Notes: generated by a model not told the origin, from the sequence alone. 55,380 bases of DNA from Sulfuricurvum sp. (GCF_028712165.1 NZ_JAQTQR010000006.1:1-55380); one strand, 5' to 3'; positions 17,341 to 27,461 are shown, counted from the stretch's first letter. Numbers and translations are program-made.

Positions 17341-18431
17341 AATTTAACAGTGCATTAGAAAATATTAAATCGTACGAGGCAGGTAAGCCAATCGAATTGG
17401 TGGTTCGTGAATACGGAATTACCAAAGAAGATATTGTTAAGTTGGCAAGTAATGAAAATCCGTTCGGATGTTCACCGAAAGTCAAAGATGCGGTACGTGC
17501 TATCATCGATAATATGGCGTTGTATCCGGATGATTCGATGGTAAAACTCAAAACGGCTTTATCCGATAAATACGCGATTAAAAGCAATGAGTTGATTATC
17601 GGGGCGGGCAGTGATCAGGTGATCGAATTTGCGATCCATGCCAAAGCACATACGGGCAGTAAAGTACTGATGAACAGCGTGACTTTCGCAATGTATGAGA
17701 TTTATGCCAAACAAGTCGGGGCAGAAATTATTCGTACCGCATCACGCGAACATAAGATGGAAGAATTTTATGCTCTATACCAAGAACATAAGCCATCCAT
17801 CATTTTCCTTTGTACTCCGAATAACCCTACGGGTAATGGACTTAAAGCGGAAGAGATGATTTCATTCATCGAAAAAGTGGACAATGATACTTTGGTGATT
17901 GTAGATGGTGCGTACATGGAGTATGCCCGTTTTAAAAATCCGGCATATGCAGTAGAACCACGAGATTTGATCGCACAATTTGATAATGTTCTCTTTTTGG
18001 GGACTTTTTCAAAAGCATACGGATTAGGGGGGATGCGTGTCGGTTATGGAATAGCTCAGGTACCTATTATTGAAGCCCTTTATAAAGTTCGACCGCCGTT
18101 TAATATAACGACTCTTTCGCTTGAAGCGGCATCGACTGCCCTTGAAGATGAAGCTTTTGTTCAAGCGTGTATTGCCGATAATTTCGAGCAAATGAAACGA
18201 TATGAAGAATTTGCACGCAAGAAGGGGATCGATGTGATTGATAGTTATACCAATTTCGTCACTTTATCGCTTCCTGAAGAAAAAAATTCATCAAAAATTG
18301 CGCAAGAACTCTTAAAAAAGGGTATGATTGTACGTGATTTAAGCAGTTACGGATTGAATGCGATTCGCGTTACAATCGGAACATCGATTCAGAATGATCG
18401 ATTTTTTGAACTCACCGATCCTTTATTATAA
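17337..18431 (+). CDS. hisC: histidinol-phosphate aminotransferase
   Basis: HisC makes histidinol phosphate from imidazole acetol phosphate and glutamate. The 364-residue PLP enzyme shows [39 protein letters not shown] and the Schiff-base Lys226 in [17 protein letters not shown]. Its ATG overlaps the pheA stop. HisC enzymes of this group often also accept aromatic 2-oxoacids, and the pheA coupling fits a dual histidine/phenylalanine role. That second role is inference. Confidence 0.92.
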   Translation: MKFNSALENIKSYEAGKPIELVVREYGITKEDIVKLASNENPFGCSPKVKDAVRAIIDNMALYPDDSMVKLKTALSDKYAIKSNELIIGAGSDQVIEFAIHAKAHTGSKVLMNSVTFAMYEIYAKQVGAEIIRTASREHKMEEFYALYQEHKPSIIFLCTPNNPTGNGLKAEEMISFIEKVDNDTLVIVDGAYMEYARFKNPAYAVEPRDLIAQFDNVLFLGTFSKAYGLGGMRVGYGIAQVPIIEALYKVRPPFNITTLSLEAASTALEDEAFVQACIADNFEQMKRYEEFARKKGIDVIDSYTNFVTLSLPEEKNSSKIAQELLKKGMIVRDLSSYGLNAIRVTIGTSIQNDRFFELTDPLL

Positions 18432-18443
18432 AAATAGGTAACA

Positions 18444-20165
18444 ATGGATTTTAAGGCCCTTTTCTCGCAACTTGTTGTTTTTTTCGGAAAGCTCAATCAA
18501 GCACAAAAAACTATTATTGGTGCGGCAGTTGCAGGGATAGTGGCATTTTTAGTTTTTTTGGTCGTTTATACCTCGGAGGGTAGCAGCGGTGAAAATAGTG
18601 GCTATCAAGTCCTATTTGATTCACTAAGTCCGCAAGATGCGGCACAAGTGGTGCAGCAACTCGAAAAAGATAAAATCCCTTATAAAATCCCTCGTGACAA
18701 CGTTATTGAAGTTCCTAAAGATGTTGTGTACAAAGAACGTATTACGATTGCTTCTATGGGAATTCCAAAAGAGGGGCATGTCGGTTTTGAGCTTTTTGAC
18801 AAACAAGAGTTCGGCGCAACTAATTTTGATCAAGAGGTGAAATTTCGACGAGCATTGGAAGGGGAACTTGCCCGTTCGATTGACTCCTTGGCACCGGTTG
18901 AAAAATCAAGTGTCTCTCTCGCTTTGCCCAAAGAAACACTTTTTGTTTCAGAAGCAGTCCCCCCTTCTGCCTCGGTTATGGTACAGTTAAGTGCGGATCA
19001 AAAACTCTCACCTAAGCAAATCCGAGGGATCAAAAAATTGGTCGCTTCGGCAGTTCCTAAGCTGACGCCAGAAAATGTTGCTTTGATTAATTCTGAGGGA
19101 GAAACACTCGGCGATGATGATGCGGCATCGGCTATGGGTGAACTCTCTTCTATGCAGCAGCAGTATAAAAGCAAAGAAGAGAAAAAGCAGGAAGAAAAAA
19201 TCCTAAATGTTCTTGCCCCATTCATCGGTGGAAAAGATCGCATTGTTGCCAAAGTAACGATAGAGTACGATTTTTCGGAGCAAAGTTCCACGTCTGAAAA
19301 ATATGATCCTGACAATGTCGTCCGAAGCGAACAGACCAGCGAAGAGAAACGTGACGGAGGAACTCCCGCTTCCGCAGTAGGAGGGGTTCCGGGTGCAGTC
19401 AGCAATATCGGACCGGTTCAAGGACTGGGCGGAAATGCAACCGGTGAAAAATACGAAAAAACAACCGGAACAACCAATTACGAAATTTCTAAAACCGTAT
19501 CTACTACTAAAATGGAATTTGCCCGTATCAAACGGATGACAGCTGCCGTTGCGGTAGATGGGAAATATGAAGCTAAAAAAGGTGCTGACGGACAACCGAC
19601 GGAAGAAAAAGAATATATTCCATTGGATGAAACGCAGCTTCAGGCGATCGATGCCTTGGTCAAACAATCGATCGGTGTGGATGAAAAACGGGGAGATCTG
19701 GTTACGGTACGGAACTTTGAGTTCCAGACGACCAAAGAGGGTGATACTAAGACACCTGTCACTAAGACAACAGCATTTATTGATACCTATTTGGCGCCAT
19801 TCTCAACCTTATTCAAATATTTGTTTGTCGCTGTGATTTTGTTTATCGCGTACAAAAAAATCATCATTCCGTTCGCAGAGCGTATGCTTGAATTTAGCCG
19901 TGATGAAGAAGAGTTCGAAAAACCGAATCTGGAAATCGCAGACGATGAGGATGAAGACTTGGTAGAAAAAGTTCAGCAAATGCGGAAAAAAGTGGAAAGT
20001 CAGCTTGGACTTGGGGAAAGTTTCAACGAAGATGAGCTTAAATACGATGTATTGCTTGAAAAAGTACGTGAAATTGCTGAAGAGCATGCCGAAGAAATTG
20101 CTTCGCTGATTCAGACGTTGATTGATGAAGAAACAGTCCCCAGCGACATAATGAATAAGCGATAG
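18444..20165 (+). CDS. fliF: flagellar MS-ring protein FliF
   Basis: FliF forms the membrane/supramembrane ring on which the flagellar motor and export gate assemble. The 573-residue protein has a membrane segment at about 24-43 and YscJ/FliF ring-building domains to about 230. A periplasmic insert rich in Lys, Glu, Gly and Thr follows, then a second membrane segment at about 447-466. The acidic cytoplasmic tail ends in the FliG-binding helices. It follows hisC by 12 bp and starts the fliF-fliG-fliH-dxs run known from Campylobacter. Confidence 0.95.
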   Translation: MDFKALFSQLVVFFGKLNQAQKTIIGAAVAGIVAFLVFLVVYTSEGSSGENSGYQVLFDSLSPQDAAQVVQQLEKDKIPYKIPRDNVIEVPKDVVYKERITIASMGIPKEGHVGFELFDKQEFGATNFDQEVKFRRALEGELARSIDSLAPVEKSSVSLALPKETLFVSEAVPPSASVMVQLSADQKLSPKQIRGIKKLVASAVPKLTPENVALINSEGETLGDDDAASAMGELSSMQQQYKSKEEKKQEEKILNVLAPFIGGKDRIVAKVTIEYDFSEQSSTSEKYDPDNVVRSEQTSEEKRDGGTPASAVGGVPGAVSNIGPVQGLGGNATGEKYEKTTGTTNYEISKTVSTTKMEFARIKRMTAAVAVDGKYEAKKGADGQPTEEKEYIPLDETQLQAIDALVKQSIGVDEKRGDLVTVRNFEFQTTKEGDTKTPVTKTTAFIDTYLAPFSTLFKYLFVAVILFIAYKKIIIPFAERMLEFSRDEEEFEKPNLEIADDEDEDLVEKVQQMRKKVESQLGLGESFNEDELKYDVLLEKVREIAEEHAEEIASLIQTLIDEETVPSDIMNKR

Positions 20166-20174
20166 GAGGGAAAT

Positions 20175-21200
20175 ATGAATTTAACACCGTCCCAGCAAGC
20201 AAATTTCGATGAAATGAGTATGACTCAAAAAATTGCAATTTTATTGGTTCAATTAGGCGAAGATGTTACCGCTACCATTTTTGCACGTATGAATGTTGAA
20301 GCGATTACCGAAATATCCAAATACATTGCGAATAACCGCTCTATCGAGAAAAATTTGGGTGCTGCCGTATTGGAAGAATTTTATGCGATTGTTCAATCCA
20401 ATCAATATCTCAATACCGGCGGTCTTGAATACGCCCGCGAAATTTTATACAAAGCTCTGGGGCCTGATGAGGCAAAAAAAGTCTTGGAGCGTTTAAGCAA
20501 AACAATGCAAAATACCCAAAACTTTGCCTATTTGTCTAAGATCAAACCGCAGCAATTGGCCGATTTTATTATGACGGAGCATCCTCAGACTATTGCACTT
20601 ATTTTAGCGCATATGGATCCTTCCGCAGCGGCGGAAACTTTGTATATTTTCTCGGATGATCTTCGTGCGGAAGTGGCGATGAGGATGGCAAAATTGGGTG
20701 ATATTTCACCGTCCATCATTAAGCGGGTCAGTGCCGTATTGGAGTCCAAACTCGAATCGTTGGCAAGTTACAAAGTGGAAGTGGGCGGACCTCGTGCCGT
20801 TGCCGATGTATTCAACCGCTTGGGTTCCAAAGCATCGAAAGCGACACTCTCACAAATCGAGCAGCTTGACCAAGAACTTGCTGCATCGATCAAAGAGATG
20901 ATGTTTACGTTTGAAGATATCGTGGATCTTGACGGCAACAGTGTTCGCGAAATTCTCAAATCGGTTGATAAAAACGATCTCATGCTGGCACTCAAAAGTT
21001 CTGCGGATGAGCTCAAAGAGAAATTTTATGCCAATATGTCGCAGCGAGCGAAAGACTCCTTTATCGAAGAGATGCAATTTTTGGGTGCTGTCAAAGTCAA
21101 AGAAGTGGAAGGTGCTCAACGTAAAATCGTCGATGCCGTTCAGGCATTGGCAGAGCAGGGTGTTCTGCAATTGGGTGAATCCGAAGAGCTGGTGGAGTAA
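20175..21200 (+). CDS. fliG: flagellar motor switch protein FliG
   Basis: FliG sits on FliF and interacts with the stator to generate torque. The 341-residue protein has the usual three parts. The N-terminal FliF-binding domain includes MSMTQKIAILLVQLGEDV, the middle domain has the EHPQTIALILAHM segment, and the C-terminal charged domain has DIVDLDGNSVREILKSVD. AGGAGGGAA lies 5 bp before the ATG. fliH follows 5 bp after the stop. Confidence 0.96.
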   Translation: MNLTPSQQANFDEMSMTQKIAILLVQLGEDVTATIFARMNVEAITEISKYIANNRSIEKNLGAAVLEEFYAIVQSNQYLNTGGLEYAREILYKALGPDEAKKVLERLSKTMQNTQNFAYLSKIKPQQLADFIMTEHPQTIALILAHMDPSAAAETLYIFSDDLRAEVAMRMAKLGDISPSIIKRVSAVLESKLESLASYKVEVGGPRAVADVFNRLGSKASKATLSQIEQLDQELAASIKEMMFTFEDIVDLDGNSVREILKSVDKNDLMLALKSSADELKEKFYANMSQRAKDSFIEEMQFLGAVKVKEVEGAQRKIVDAVQALAEQGVLQLGESEELVE

Positions 21201-21205
21201 CGTAG

Positions 21206-21973
21206 ATGGATGTGGTTATTCAACATGATCGTTCCGGTGCCCATAACATCAGCAAATACCAATTTAAAATTCTCTCTTCCTTGGCGGGTGCAAGTATTGC
21301 AGAAGCGAGAGAAGAACTTGGAGTTCATGAGGGTGTTGTAGAACGTCGCAAAGAGAGTTCTGCCACTCCTAAAGATGAACTGATCGAATCGCTTATGAAA
21401 AAAGCGGACGAGATGAGCTCCAATGTGATAAAAATGCAAATGCGAATCGAAGCAATGCAAGAAGATCACGCTCAAGCCCTTGAAGAGGCTAGAAAAGCCG
21501 GTTATGAAGAGGGAATTGCAGCCGGGATTGCACAGGAACAGGCACAACGGGCAGGACAAAACGCACAGTCACATGATCAGCTCGCCCAATCGGTTAAAAC
21601 GCTTGAATATGCAGCGACCGAATTCGTAACGGCATTGGTATCGATTCAAAAAGAGTTGACCCATACGGCGTTAGAGATTGCGAAAGAAGTGATCGGTATT
21701 GAAACGCATGACAACAGTTCGAAAATAGCCGCCAAACTTTCAGGCGATTTGATTGAAGAGCTCAAAGATGCTTCCAAAATTACCCTTCGGGTGAACCCGA
21801 TCGATCATGGGTTTATATCGGAAAAAGTAGGTTCTCTTTCACATGTCGAAGTATTGTCCGATCGTGCTATCAGCCCTGGCGGAGTAGTAGCGATCAGCGA
21901 TGCGGGGAATATCGACTCCGAGATAAAAAAGCGTTACGAGAGACTTAAACGATCACTTTTACTCGAATCCTAA
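21206..21973 (+). CDS. fliH: flagellar export apparatus protein FliH
   Basis: FliH is the peripheral-stalk-like regulator of the flagellar export ATPase FliI. The 255-residue protein has a variable N terminus and a long Gln/Glu/Ala-rich coiled coil (about 65-130) with GYEEGIAAGIAQEQAQ, a GxxxG-like pattern typical of FliH. Its C-terminal domain resembles V-ATPase subunit E (TALEIAKEVIG, LRVNPIDHGFI). Assignment rests on this layout and position after fliG. Confidence 0.88.
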   Translation: MDVVIQHDRSGAHNISKYQFKILSSLAGASIAEAREELGVHEGVVERRKESSATPKDELIESLMKKADEMSSNVIKMQMRIEAMQEDHAQALEEARKAGYEEGIAAGIAQEQAQRAGQNAQSHDQLAQSVKTLEYAATEFVTALVSIQKELTHTALEIAKEVIGIETHDNSSKIAAKLSGDLIEELKDASKITLRVNPIDHGFISEKVGSLSHVEVLSDRAISPGGVVAISDAGNIDSEIKKRYERLKRSLLLES

Positions 21974-21981
21974 AGCCTTTT

Positions 21982-22003
21982 GGTGAGGATTCACCTTTAT
22001 AAT
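21982..22003 (+). promoter_or_regulatory. short hairpin and candidate -10 box between fliH and dxs
   Basis: GGTGA at 21982-21986 and TCACC at 21991-21995 form a short stem with loop GGAT. TATAAT follows at 21998-22003, and a second possible -10 (TACAAT) lies at 22025-22030. The 77-bp gap may therefore carry a weak terminator and a dxs promoter, so that dxs need not depend on flagellar transcription. Both readings are tentative. Confidence 0.3.
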
Positions 22004-22050
22004 AGAAATACTTTTAGTGTTAGATACAATAGTTAGGACAGTGCCAGACG

Positions 22051-23868
22051 ATGAATATCAAAAATTTTACTTTGAGCGAACTTGAAGCGTTATCCCAAAA
22101 AATACGAGATCGTATTTTAGAAGTGGTAAGTACAAACGGCGGACATTTAAGCTCTACTTTGGGTGCAACCGAAATTATTGTTGCGATGCACAAAGTATTT
22201 GATTCCACAAAAGACCCTTTTATTTTTGATGTTTCACACCAATCCTATGCGCACAAACTCCTTACCGATCGGTGGGAAGAATTTACAACACTTCGTCAAT
22301 TCAATGGATTGAGCGGGTATACAAAGCCCTCAGAATCTGCAAGCGATTATTTTGTAGCGGGGCACAGTTCAACCTCCATTTCCCTCGGTGTCGGTGCCGC
22401 AAAAGCAATAGCACTTAAAAATGAGCAAGAGAGCCGTATTCCCGTCGTTGTGATCGGTGATGGGGCAATGTCAGCCGGAATGGCGTATGAAGCGCTCAAT
22501 GAGCTGGGTGATCGTAAGTATCCGATGGTGATTATCCTAAATGACAATGAGATGAGCATTGCCAAACCGATCGGGGCGATCAGCCGAATGCTCAGTTCTG
22601 CCATGGCGAGTCCCTTTTATCAGCGTTTCAAACGCAAAACCGAGCAGTTCGTTGATAATTTCGGCGAAGGTGCCCATTATTTGGCAAAACGGTTTGAAGA
22701 ATCATTTAAACTTATTACCCCGGGGATATTGTTTGAAGAGATGGGGATTGAGTATATCGGCCCGGTTGACGGACATGATTTAAAATCGCTGATTGAGATT
22801 TTGAGCATGGCAAAAGCAATGGGCAAGCCCGTATTGGTTCACGTTCAGACGATTAAGGGCAAAGGGTATGAGATTGCCGAGGGGAAACACGAAAAATGGC
22901 ATGGTGTTTCACCGTTTGATCTCAAAAGCGGTACGGCTAATACCAAAAGTTCAACCAAAAGTGCTACCCAGATCTATGCGGATGCCCTGATGGAACAGGC
23001 GCTCAAAAATGAGAAGATCGTTGGGGTTACTGCCGCTATGCCGAGTGGAACGGGATTAACACAGCTTATGGAGAAATTCCCGGATCGCTTTTGGGATGTT
23101 GCTATAGCGGAACAGCACGCTGTCACCTCAATGGGAGCATTGGCAAAAGAAGGGTTTAAGCCGTTTTGTACGATTTATTCCACCTTTATGCAGCGCGGAT
23201 ACGATCAAGTAATCCATGATGTGTGCTTGATGGATCTGCCGGTGGTATTTGCAATGGATCGCGCAGGTATCGTCGGTGAAGACGGCGAAACTCATCAGGG
23301 TGCCTTTGATATCAGCTTTTTACGGCTGATCCCTAATATGACGCTGTGCGCTCCGCGTGATGAAAAATCTTTTTATCACCTCATAGACTATGTAGCCGGA
23401 TATGATCGCCCATGCGCAATTCGTTATCCTAGAGGTTCATTTTTAGAAGCCGAATTGCCGGAATCGGTTCCGTATGAAACCGGGAAATCACAAATGCTTA
23501 TTTCGAATGATTCAAACCGATTGTTTATCGGATATGGCAGCGGTGTAGGACGTGCTGCACAGACGATAGAACTTATGGAGGATAAACCTTCCTTACTCGA
23601 TTTACGTTTTGTGAAACCATTGGATAGTGATATGTTGGCACAAATGGCACAAAAGTATAAACAATGGTATGTGTTTAGTGACTCTGCCCGTATGGGCGGT
23701 GTCGGGAGTGCTTTGCTTGAATGGTTATCGGAAGCAAAAATTACCGATGTCCAGGTTGTCAGCTTCGAATATGCGGATGAGTTTATTAAACACGGCAATA
23801 CCAAGCTTGTGGAAGAGTCATTGGAGCTGCTTCCTGAGCAGTTAGCACAGCGGATTATCGGAGCATAA
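22051..23868 (+). CDS. dxs: 1-deoxy-D-xylulose-5-phosphate synthase
   Basis: Dxs condenses pyruvate and glyceraldehyde 3-phosphate, the first step of the MEP isoprenoid pathway, using thiamine diphosphate. The 605-residue protein has VSHQSYAHKLLT and the ThDP motif beginning GDGAMSAG and ending NDNEMSI. GPVDGHD, the proton-relay EQHAVTSMGALA and DRAGIVGEDGETHQG follow. The start has only a weak AGGA about 13 bp upstream. The 3' end overlaps the convergent pgeF by 14 bp. Confidence 0.95.
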   Translation: MNIKNFTLSELEALSQKIRDRILEVVSTNGGHLSSTLGATEIIVAMHKVFDSTKDPFIFDVSHQSYAHKLLTDRWEEFTTLRQFNGLSGYTKPSESASDYFVAGHSSTSISLGVGAAKAIALKNEQESRIPVVVIGDGAMSAGMAYEALNELGDRKYPMVIILNDNEMSIAKPIGAISRMLSSAMASPFYQRFKRKTEQFVDNFGEGAHYLAKRFEESFKLITPGILFEEMGIEYIGPVDGHDLKSLIEILSMAKAMGKPVLVHVQTIKGKGYEIAEGKHEKWHGVSPFDLKSGTANTKSSTKSATQIYADALMEQALKNEKIVGVTAAMPSGTGLTQLMEKFPDRFWDVAIAEQHAVTSMGALAKEGFKPFCTIYSTFMQRGYDQVIHDVCLMDLPVVFAMDRAGIVGEDGETHQGAFDISFLRLIPNMTLCAPRDEKSFYHLIDYVAGYDRPCAIRYPRGSFLEAELPESVPYETGKSQMLISNDSNRLFIGYGSGVGRAAQTIELMEDKPSLLDLRFVKPLDSDMLAQMAQKYKQWYVFSDSARMGGVGSALLEWLSEAKITDVQVVSFEYADEFIKHGNTKLVEESLELLPEQLAQRIIGA

Positions 23869-24604
23869 TCACTCCGGCAATACGCCCCGTATGCTGCAGA
23901 TCTGCCCTATAGGAAAAATAGAGCTCATTTTGGCAAGAGGTGCACACGTCTATCACTTCAACGTTCTTCATCCTCAAGCGGTTTAATTGTGCAATCAGAA
24001 TCGTATTAACATCCAAAAATATTTTTTCGTTTTCATATCGCAGCGATTCGGGATATCCTTTTGAGGCAGTTTCCTCGGCAATAGCGGAATTGATTTCATA
24101 GCAGCACCCGCTGATGGAAGGGCCTAAAACAGCATGAATCTCATCTGGACTTGAACCGAAGTTTTCCCTCATGGCTTGAATGGTTTTCGGAACGATTTCA
24201 TTAAGTGCTCCTGCGCGTCCGGCATGAACGGCACCGATCGCTTTATGAACCGGATCATAGAGGAGTATAGGGGTACAATCGGCACTCATCACCATTAAAG
24301 GTTTGCTGAGACGGTCGGTTATCACTGCATCGCATTCTGGCGGTGTATCAAAAGTGTAGGTTTCATCGATAATGGTGATTCGATCCGAATGGATTTGGCG
24401 CATATGGATCAGGGATTTTCGATCATAGCCTATTTTGTGCGCGAGTAAATCATGGTTTTCCAAAACACTTTTAGGATCGTCTCCGACATGAAATGCTAGA
24501 TTTGCATTGCTATAGGGTATTTTGGAAACTCCGCCCAGTCGTGTCGTGAAACAGGCGGAAATATCGGTAAATGCGGATAAAAGAGTTGACTCGATTGTTT
24601 TCAT
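23855..24604 (-). CDS. pgeF: PgeF/YfiH-family protein (laccase-domain purine nucleoside phosphorylase-like)
   Basis: This 249-residue protein belongs to the YfiH family, formerly called multicopper polyphenol oxidase. It is now linked to purine nucleoside phosphorylase/adenosine deaminase activity and to peptidoglycan editing. Conserved zinc-site segments are visible: QIHSDRI, SADCTPILLYDP, GAVHAGRAGALNEIV and GPSISGCCYEI. Its 3' end overlaps dxs by 14 bp on the opposite strand. It lies 50 bp downstream of the TonB-receptor gene on the same strand, and co-transcription is possible but unproven. Confidence 0.85.
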   Translation of the reverse strand: MKTIESTLLSAFTDISACFTTRLGGVSKIPYSNANLAFHVGDDPKSVLENHDLLAHKIGYDRKSLIHMRQIHSDRITIIDETYTFDTPPECDAVITDRLSKPLMVMSADCTPILLYDPVHKAIGAVHAGRAGALNEIVPKTIQAMRENFGSSPDEIHAVLGPSISGCCYEINSAIAEETASKGYPESLRYENEKIFLDVNTILIAQLNRLRMKNVEVIDVCTSCQNELYFSYRADLQHTGRIAGVIMLR

Positions 24605-24654
24605 ACAAAGAGTATAGTGAGTGAGTCTTTTAGGAGGGATAAATCAAGTCGGCC

Positions 24655-26796
24655 TTAAAACCTTTGCACATAGCTAAAGAGATAGTTTCGTCCTTCTCTT
24701 TTGATCCCGCCGTCTGTATTATAGTAATAGCTCGGTTGTCTGATGTCTTCATTAAATAGGTTTTTAACCGTCGCTCGGATCTCGTTTGAAGCAGAAAATT
24801 TATAGGTGAGTGTTTCATCAACGAGATGTTGCTGATGCACGGTCGTGTTCACCCCATCATCTATGATCCATCCCAACTGCGATTGGGTTGTTTGTGAATA
24901 ATATTGCCATGTAGTACCGAAAGAGAGAGCATCGATCGGTCGATAGATATACATAGCTTTGAGCATAATTTTGGATATGTCAGGCATAGACTGGTTCACT
25001 GAAACGGGATAATCGTTTTCCGGTGGAACGGTGTAACCTGTTTCGACATAGGAAGCATTGAAATAGAAGTTATGTTTGGGTTTTGATTGAAAGTTGTATT
25101 CAAACTCTACCCCTTTGCTGGTTCTATCGTTATAGTTTTGGTATCCGGGAATCGTATCGGAAAACTCTTCCAAGTCAATGACGTTCTTAAGTTGAGAATA
25201 GAAAAAATCCAATGAGAATTTATTATTAAAATCCGGTGCATAGAGTGCAACAGCCTCATAAGTATCAGTCTCTTCGGGTTTGATATTCTCTGTTCCGGCA
25301 CGGTAGTTGATATGTCCGTTTGCGTATGCTTCGGTAAAGGTCGGAGCACGGAATGCAGAACCGTAAAGGAGTTTAAAGATTGTTTTGTCATCCGCTCGAT
25401 ACACCACAGCGGCTCTTTGGCTCATTTTTGTTCCGATATCGGAGTAGTCATCGATACGTGCACCCAAAATAACATCCATTTTTGGAGTAAGCGAGATCAA
25501 ATCTTGAATATACCCATAACCGATTGTCCGGGTTTGGTTTGCACGGATGAAAGTTGTGGTCGGGTCTGCCCAAAATGCCGGTTCCCGTTCTTCTCTATAA
25601 CGGAATGAATTGTAATTCGGACTTGCCAAAATGGTAGTGAGATTTTGAGTAATGGCATTTTCAACGCTGTTAAAATAGTTATCCTGAGGTAGTTTTACAT
25701 AGCGTGCTCCGACGCCGGCTACGATCTCGTTTGAGTAGATTTTTGGAAGAGTAAAGATACTCTCAGCTTCAAAGTTTTGTTCTCTCATTTTTTCGGTGAA
25801 ATAAAAACCGTCTTGCATATCGGTAATACCCACCGACGCAAATCTGCTTGCAGTTACTGCGACACCGCTAATAAAGCTGCCTTCGTTTAGTTCCCTATCC
25901 GAAAAATTCACCTTTGTTTCGATCCCGACTTCATTACTGTTTGTTTTATACGAAGCTTGTGCAAAAAAATAGGAGTTTGTATGTTCATTCGGGCTGAGTG
26001 AAATTAGACTCGGATCTTCTTCAAAACCGTAAAAATTTCCATATCTGCTTCGTTTATAGCGCGTTGTAAAATCGAAACCGCCGTTTAGGGCTTTTAATCC
26101 TATAGAAAAGTCTTTCATACCTTCATTTGTGCTTGCAGAGTACCCTTCAAAAGGGGGGAGTGATTTCTCATTGTGTGCTATGTAGCCATCAGAAAAAATT
26201 TTCCAGTTATTTGATAGTGTATAGACATTCGCTCCGGCGCTCAATGTACTATAGCTGCCTGTACCGAGAAAAATTTTGTTTTCTTCTTTTGAATTTCCTA
26301 GCTTCGTAACAATGTTAACGGTTCCGTAAAAAGCACCGGAACCTTGGGTTGTAGAGTTTGGTCCCCGCAGCACTTCTATTCGATCAACAAGTTGCAGAGG
26401 GAAGTCCATATAAAAATCACCGGAACCGGAAACCTCATTGTTGATCGCTACACCGTCAATCAATATTTTTATTTTATCTGAGAGGTAGGCATTTGGGTTT
26501 TTAAAACCTCTTACTGTCGCCATACTATAACCCATGGGACTAAGCTGCATTTGGATACCGGGTAGCATCCCAAGCGCTTCACCGACATTTTGTATCCCTG
26601 CATCGATATAGGTTTGTGCGTCGACAATACTGACAACAGAGGGCATGTAATCCACATTGAGGGATTTTTTCGTTGCTAAAGTGCTTACGTTTTCTAAAAG
26701 GGACTCAAAATCATTGATTTCAGCTGCGTTTTCTGAAGCGTGGGATGCAGTTAGAGATGAGAATAATATAGCATGTAATAGAATCTTTTTGGACAT
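24655..26796 (-). CDS. TonB-dependent outer-membrane receptor
   Basis: This receptor of about 713 residues has a signal peptide, an N-terminal plug domain and a 22-stranded barrel pattern. In the plug, VGEALGMLPGIQ, ATVRGF, IKILIDGV, IEVLRGPNST and GSGAFYGTVNIVTK are visible. The last residues (YLFSYVQRF) end with the aromatic that BAM recognises. The ATG at 26796 is chosen (AAAAGG 9 bp upstream); a GTG three codons earlier overlaps that site. It diverges from a YfiR-like/diguanylate cyclase pair, which suggests a sensory as well as a transport role. The ligand cannot be told from the sequence. Confidence 0.9.
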   Translation of the reverse strand: MSKKILLHAILFSSLTASHASENAAEINDFESLLENVSTLATKKSLNVDYMPSVVSIVDAQTYIDAGIQNVGEALGMLPGIQMQLSPMGYSMATVRGFKNPNAYLSDKIKILIDGVAINNEVSGSGDFYMDFPLQLVDRIEVLRGPNSTTQGSGAFYGTVNIVTKLGNSKEENKIFLGTGSYSTLSAGANVYTLSNNWKIFSDGYIAHNEKSLPPFEGYSASTNEGMKDFSIGLKALNGGFDFTTRYKRSRYGNFYGFEEDPSLISLSPNEHTNSYFFAQASYKTNSNEVGIETKVNFSDRELNEGSFISGVAVTASRFASVGITDMQDGFYFTEKMREQNFEAESIFTLPKIYSNEIVAGVGARYVKLPQDNYFNSVENAITQNLTTILASPNYNSFRYREEREPAFWADPTTTFIRANQTRTIGYGYIQDLISLTPKMDVILGARIDDYSDIGTKMSQRAAVVYRADDKTIFKLLYGSAFRAPTFTEAYANGHINYRAGTENIKPEETDTYEAVALYAPDFNNKFSLDFFYSQLKNVIDLEEFSDTIPGYQNYNDRTSKGVEFEYNFQSKPKHNFYFNASYVETGYTVPPENDYPVSVNQSMPDISKIMLKAMYIYRPIDALSFGTTWQYYSQTTQSQLGWIIDDGVNTTVHQQHLVDETLTYKFSASNEIRATVKNLFNEDIRQPSYYYNTDGGIKREGRNYLFSYVQRF

Positions 26797-26842
26797 AAAA
26801 AACACCTTTTCTTCTCTACAATTTGCTATACTGATGGTTTGG

Positions 26843-26853
26843 GTATACTATAC
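26843..26853. promoter_or_regulatory. short palindrome in the divergent TonB-receptor/YfiR promoter region
   Basis: GTATA-C-TATAC is an inverted repeat with a one-base centre. It is roughly in the middle of the 104-bp region between the divergent TonB-receptor and YfiR-like genes. It could be an operator or overlapping -10 elements for both directions. No known regulator consensus is recognised. Confidence 0.3.
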
Positions 26854-26900
26854 AAATTTTTATAACAGTTCCGTTAAACAGAGTAATTAGAGAGGCAAAA

Positions 26901-27461
26901 TTGATAAACAACATTTTCTTTTTATCAATTTTTATTATTTTATTGTATCCCTTCACACTATCTGCATCCACCTATGACGATGATACATTGGAAATCTTTT
27001 CAAAAATTATTCCCCGTTTTGTTTTAATGAGCTCTCAAAAAAAGACCATTCAAACTAAAATAGAGATCTGTATTCTGCATGACAAACTGGATGAGAGGAT
27101 AGTATCGTCATTAATTGATAAAATCCAGAATAATTATCCAAACGGGATTAAAAACTATAGACTGAAAGTGATCAGCAGTAATTATTCGGATATAGATATG
27201 TGCTATAAGTCTCAATTGGCATTTTTATTTGATACAGATGAGAAAAATATGGACAATTCTATTCGTGTTTTAAATAAAAACAGTGTTTTTACCATGTCTT
27301 ATGATGCAAAATATCTGGCAAACGGTGTTGAATCAACCTTATTTTTAGGGAGAAAAGTGGTTCCTTATATGAATATGAGTGCGTTGCGTCAAAATGGAAT
27401 GGAGATAGATAATACTTTGGTACAAATATCTAAAATTTATTTGCAGGGAGAGGGCAAATAA
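26901..27461 (+). CDS. YfiR-like (DUF4154) periplasmic protein
   Basis: This 186-residue protein starts at TTG, with AGAGG 5 bp upstream and no later good start. A signal peptide (about 1-22) precedes a domain that fits the YfiR/DUF4154 pattern. It has a strand ending EICIL with Cys57, a central segment MCYKSQLAFLF with Cys101, and a C terminus reading NGVESTLFLGRKVVPYMNMSA then LVQISKIY. The two cysteines match the position of one YfiR redox pair. In Pseudomonas, YfiR holds the diguanylate cyclase YfiN inactive from the periplasm. Here the stop overlaps the next GGDEF gene by one base, so the pair is coupled. The family call is from pattern only. Confidence 0.65.
   Translation: MINNIFFLSIFIILLYPFTLSASTYDDDTLEIFSKIIPRFVLMSSQKKTIQTKIEICILHDKLDERIVSSLIDKIQNNYPNGIKNYRLKVISSNYSDIDMCYKSQLAFLFDTDEKNMDNSIRVLNKNSVFTMSYDAKYLANGVESTLFLGRKVVPYMNMSALRQNGMEIDNTLVQISKIYLQGEGK

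Noticed and set aside
22347-22604. Minus-strand open frames inside dxs, fliF, clpA, ftsH and serS
   Set aside because: They are shadows of strongly conserved genes in other frames and show no family motifs or ribosome sites.
23855-24604. Multicopper laccase
   Set aside because: The old family name is misleading. The sequence has the PgeF/YfiH zinc-site motifs and no cupredoxin copper sites.
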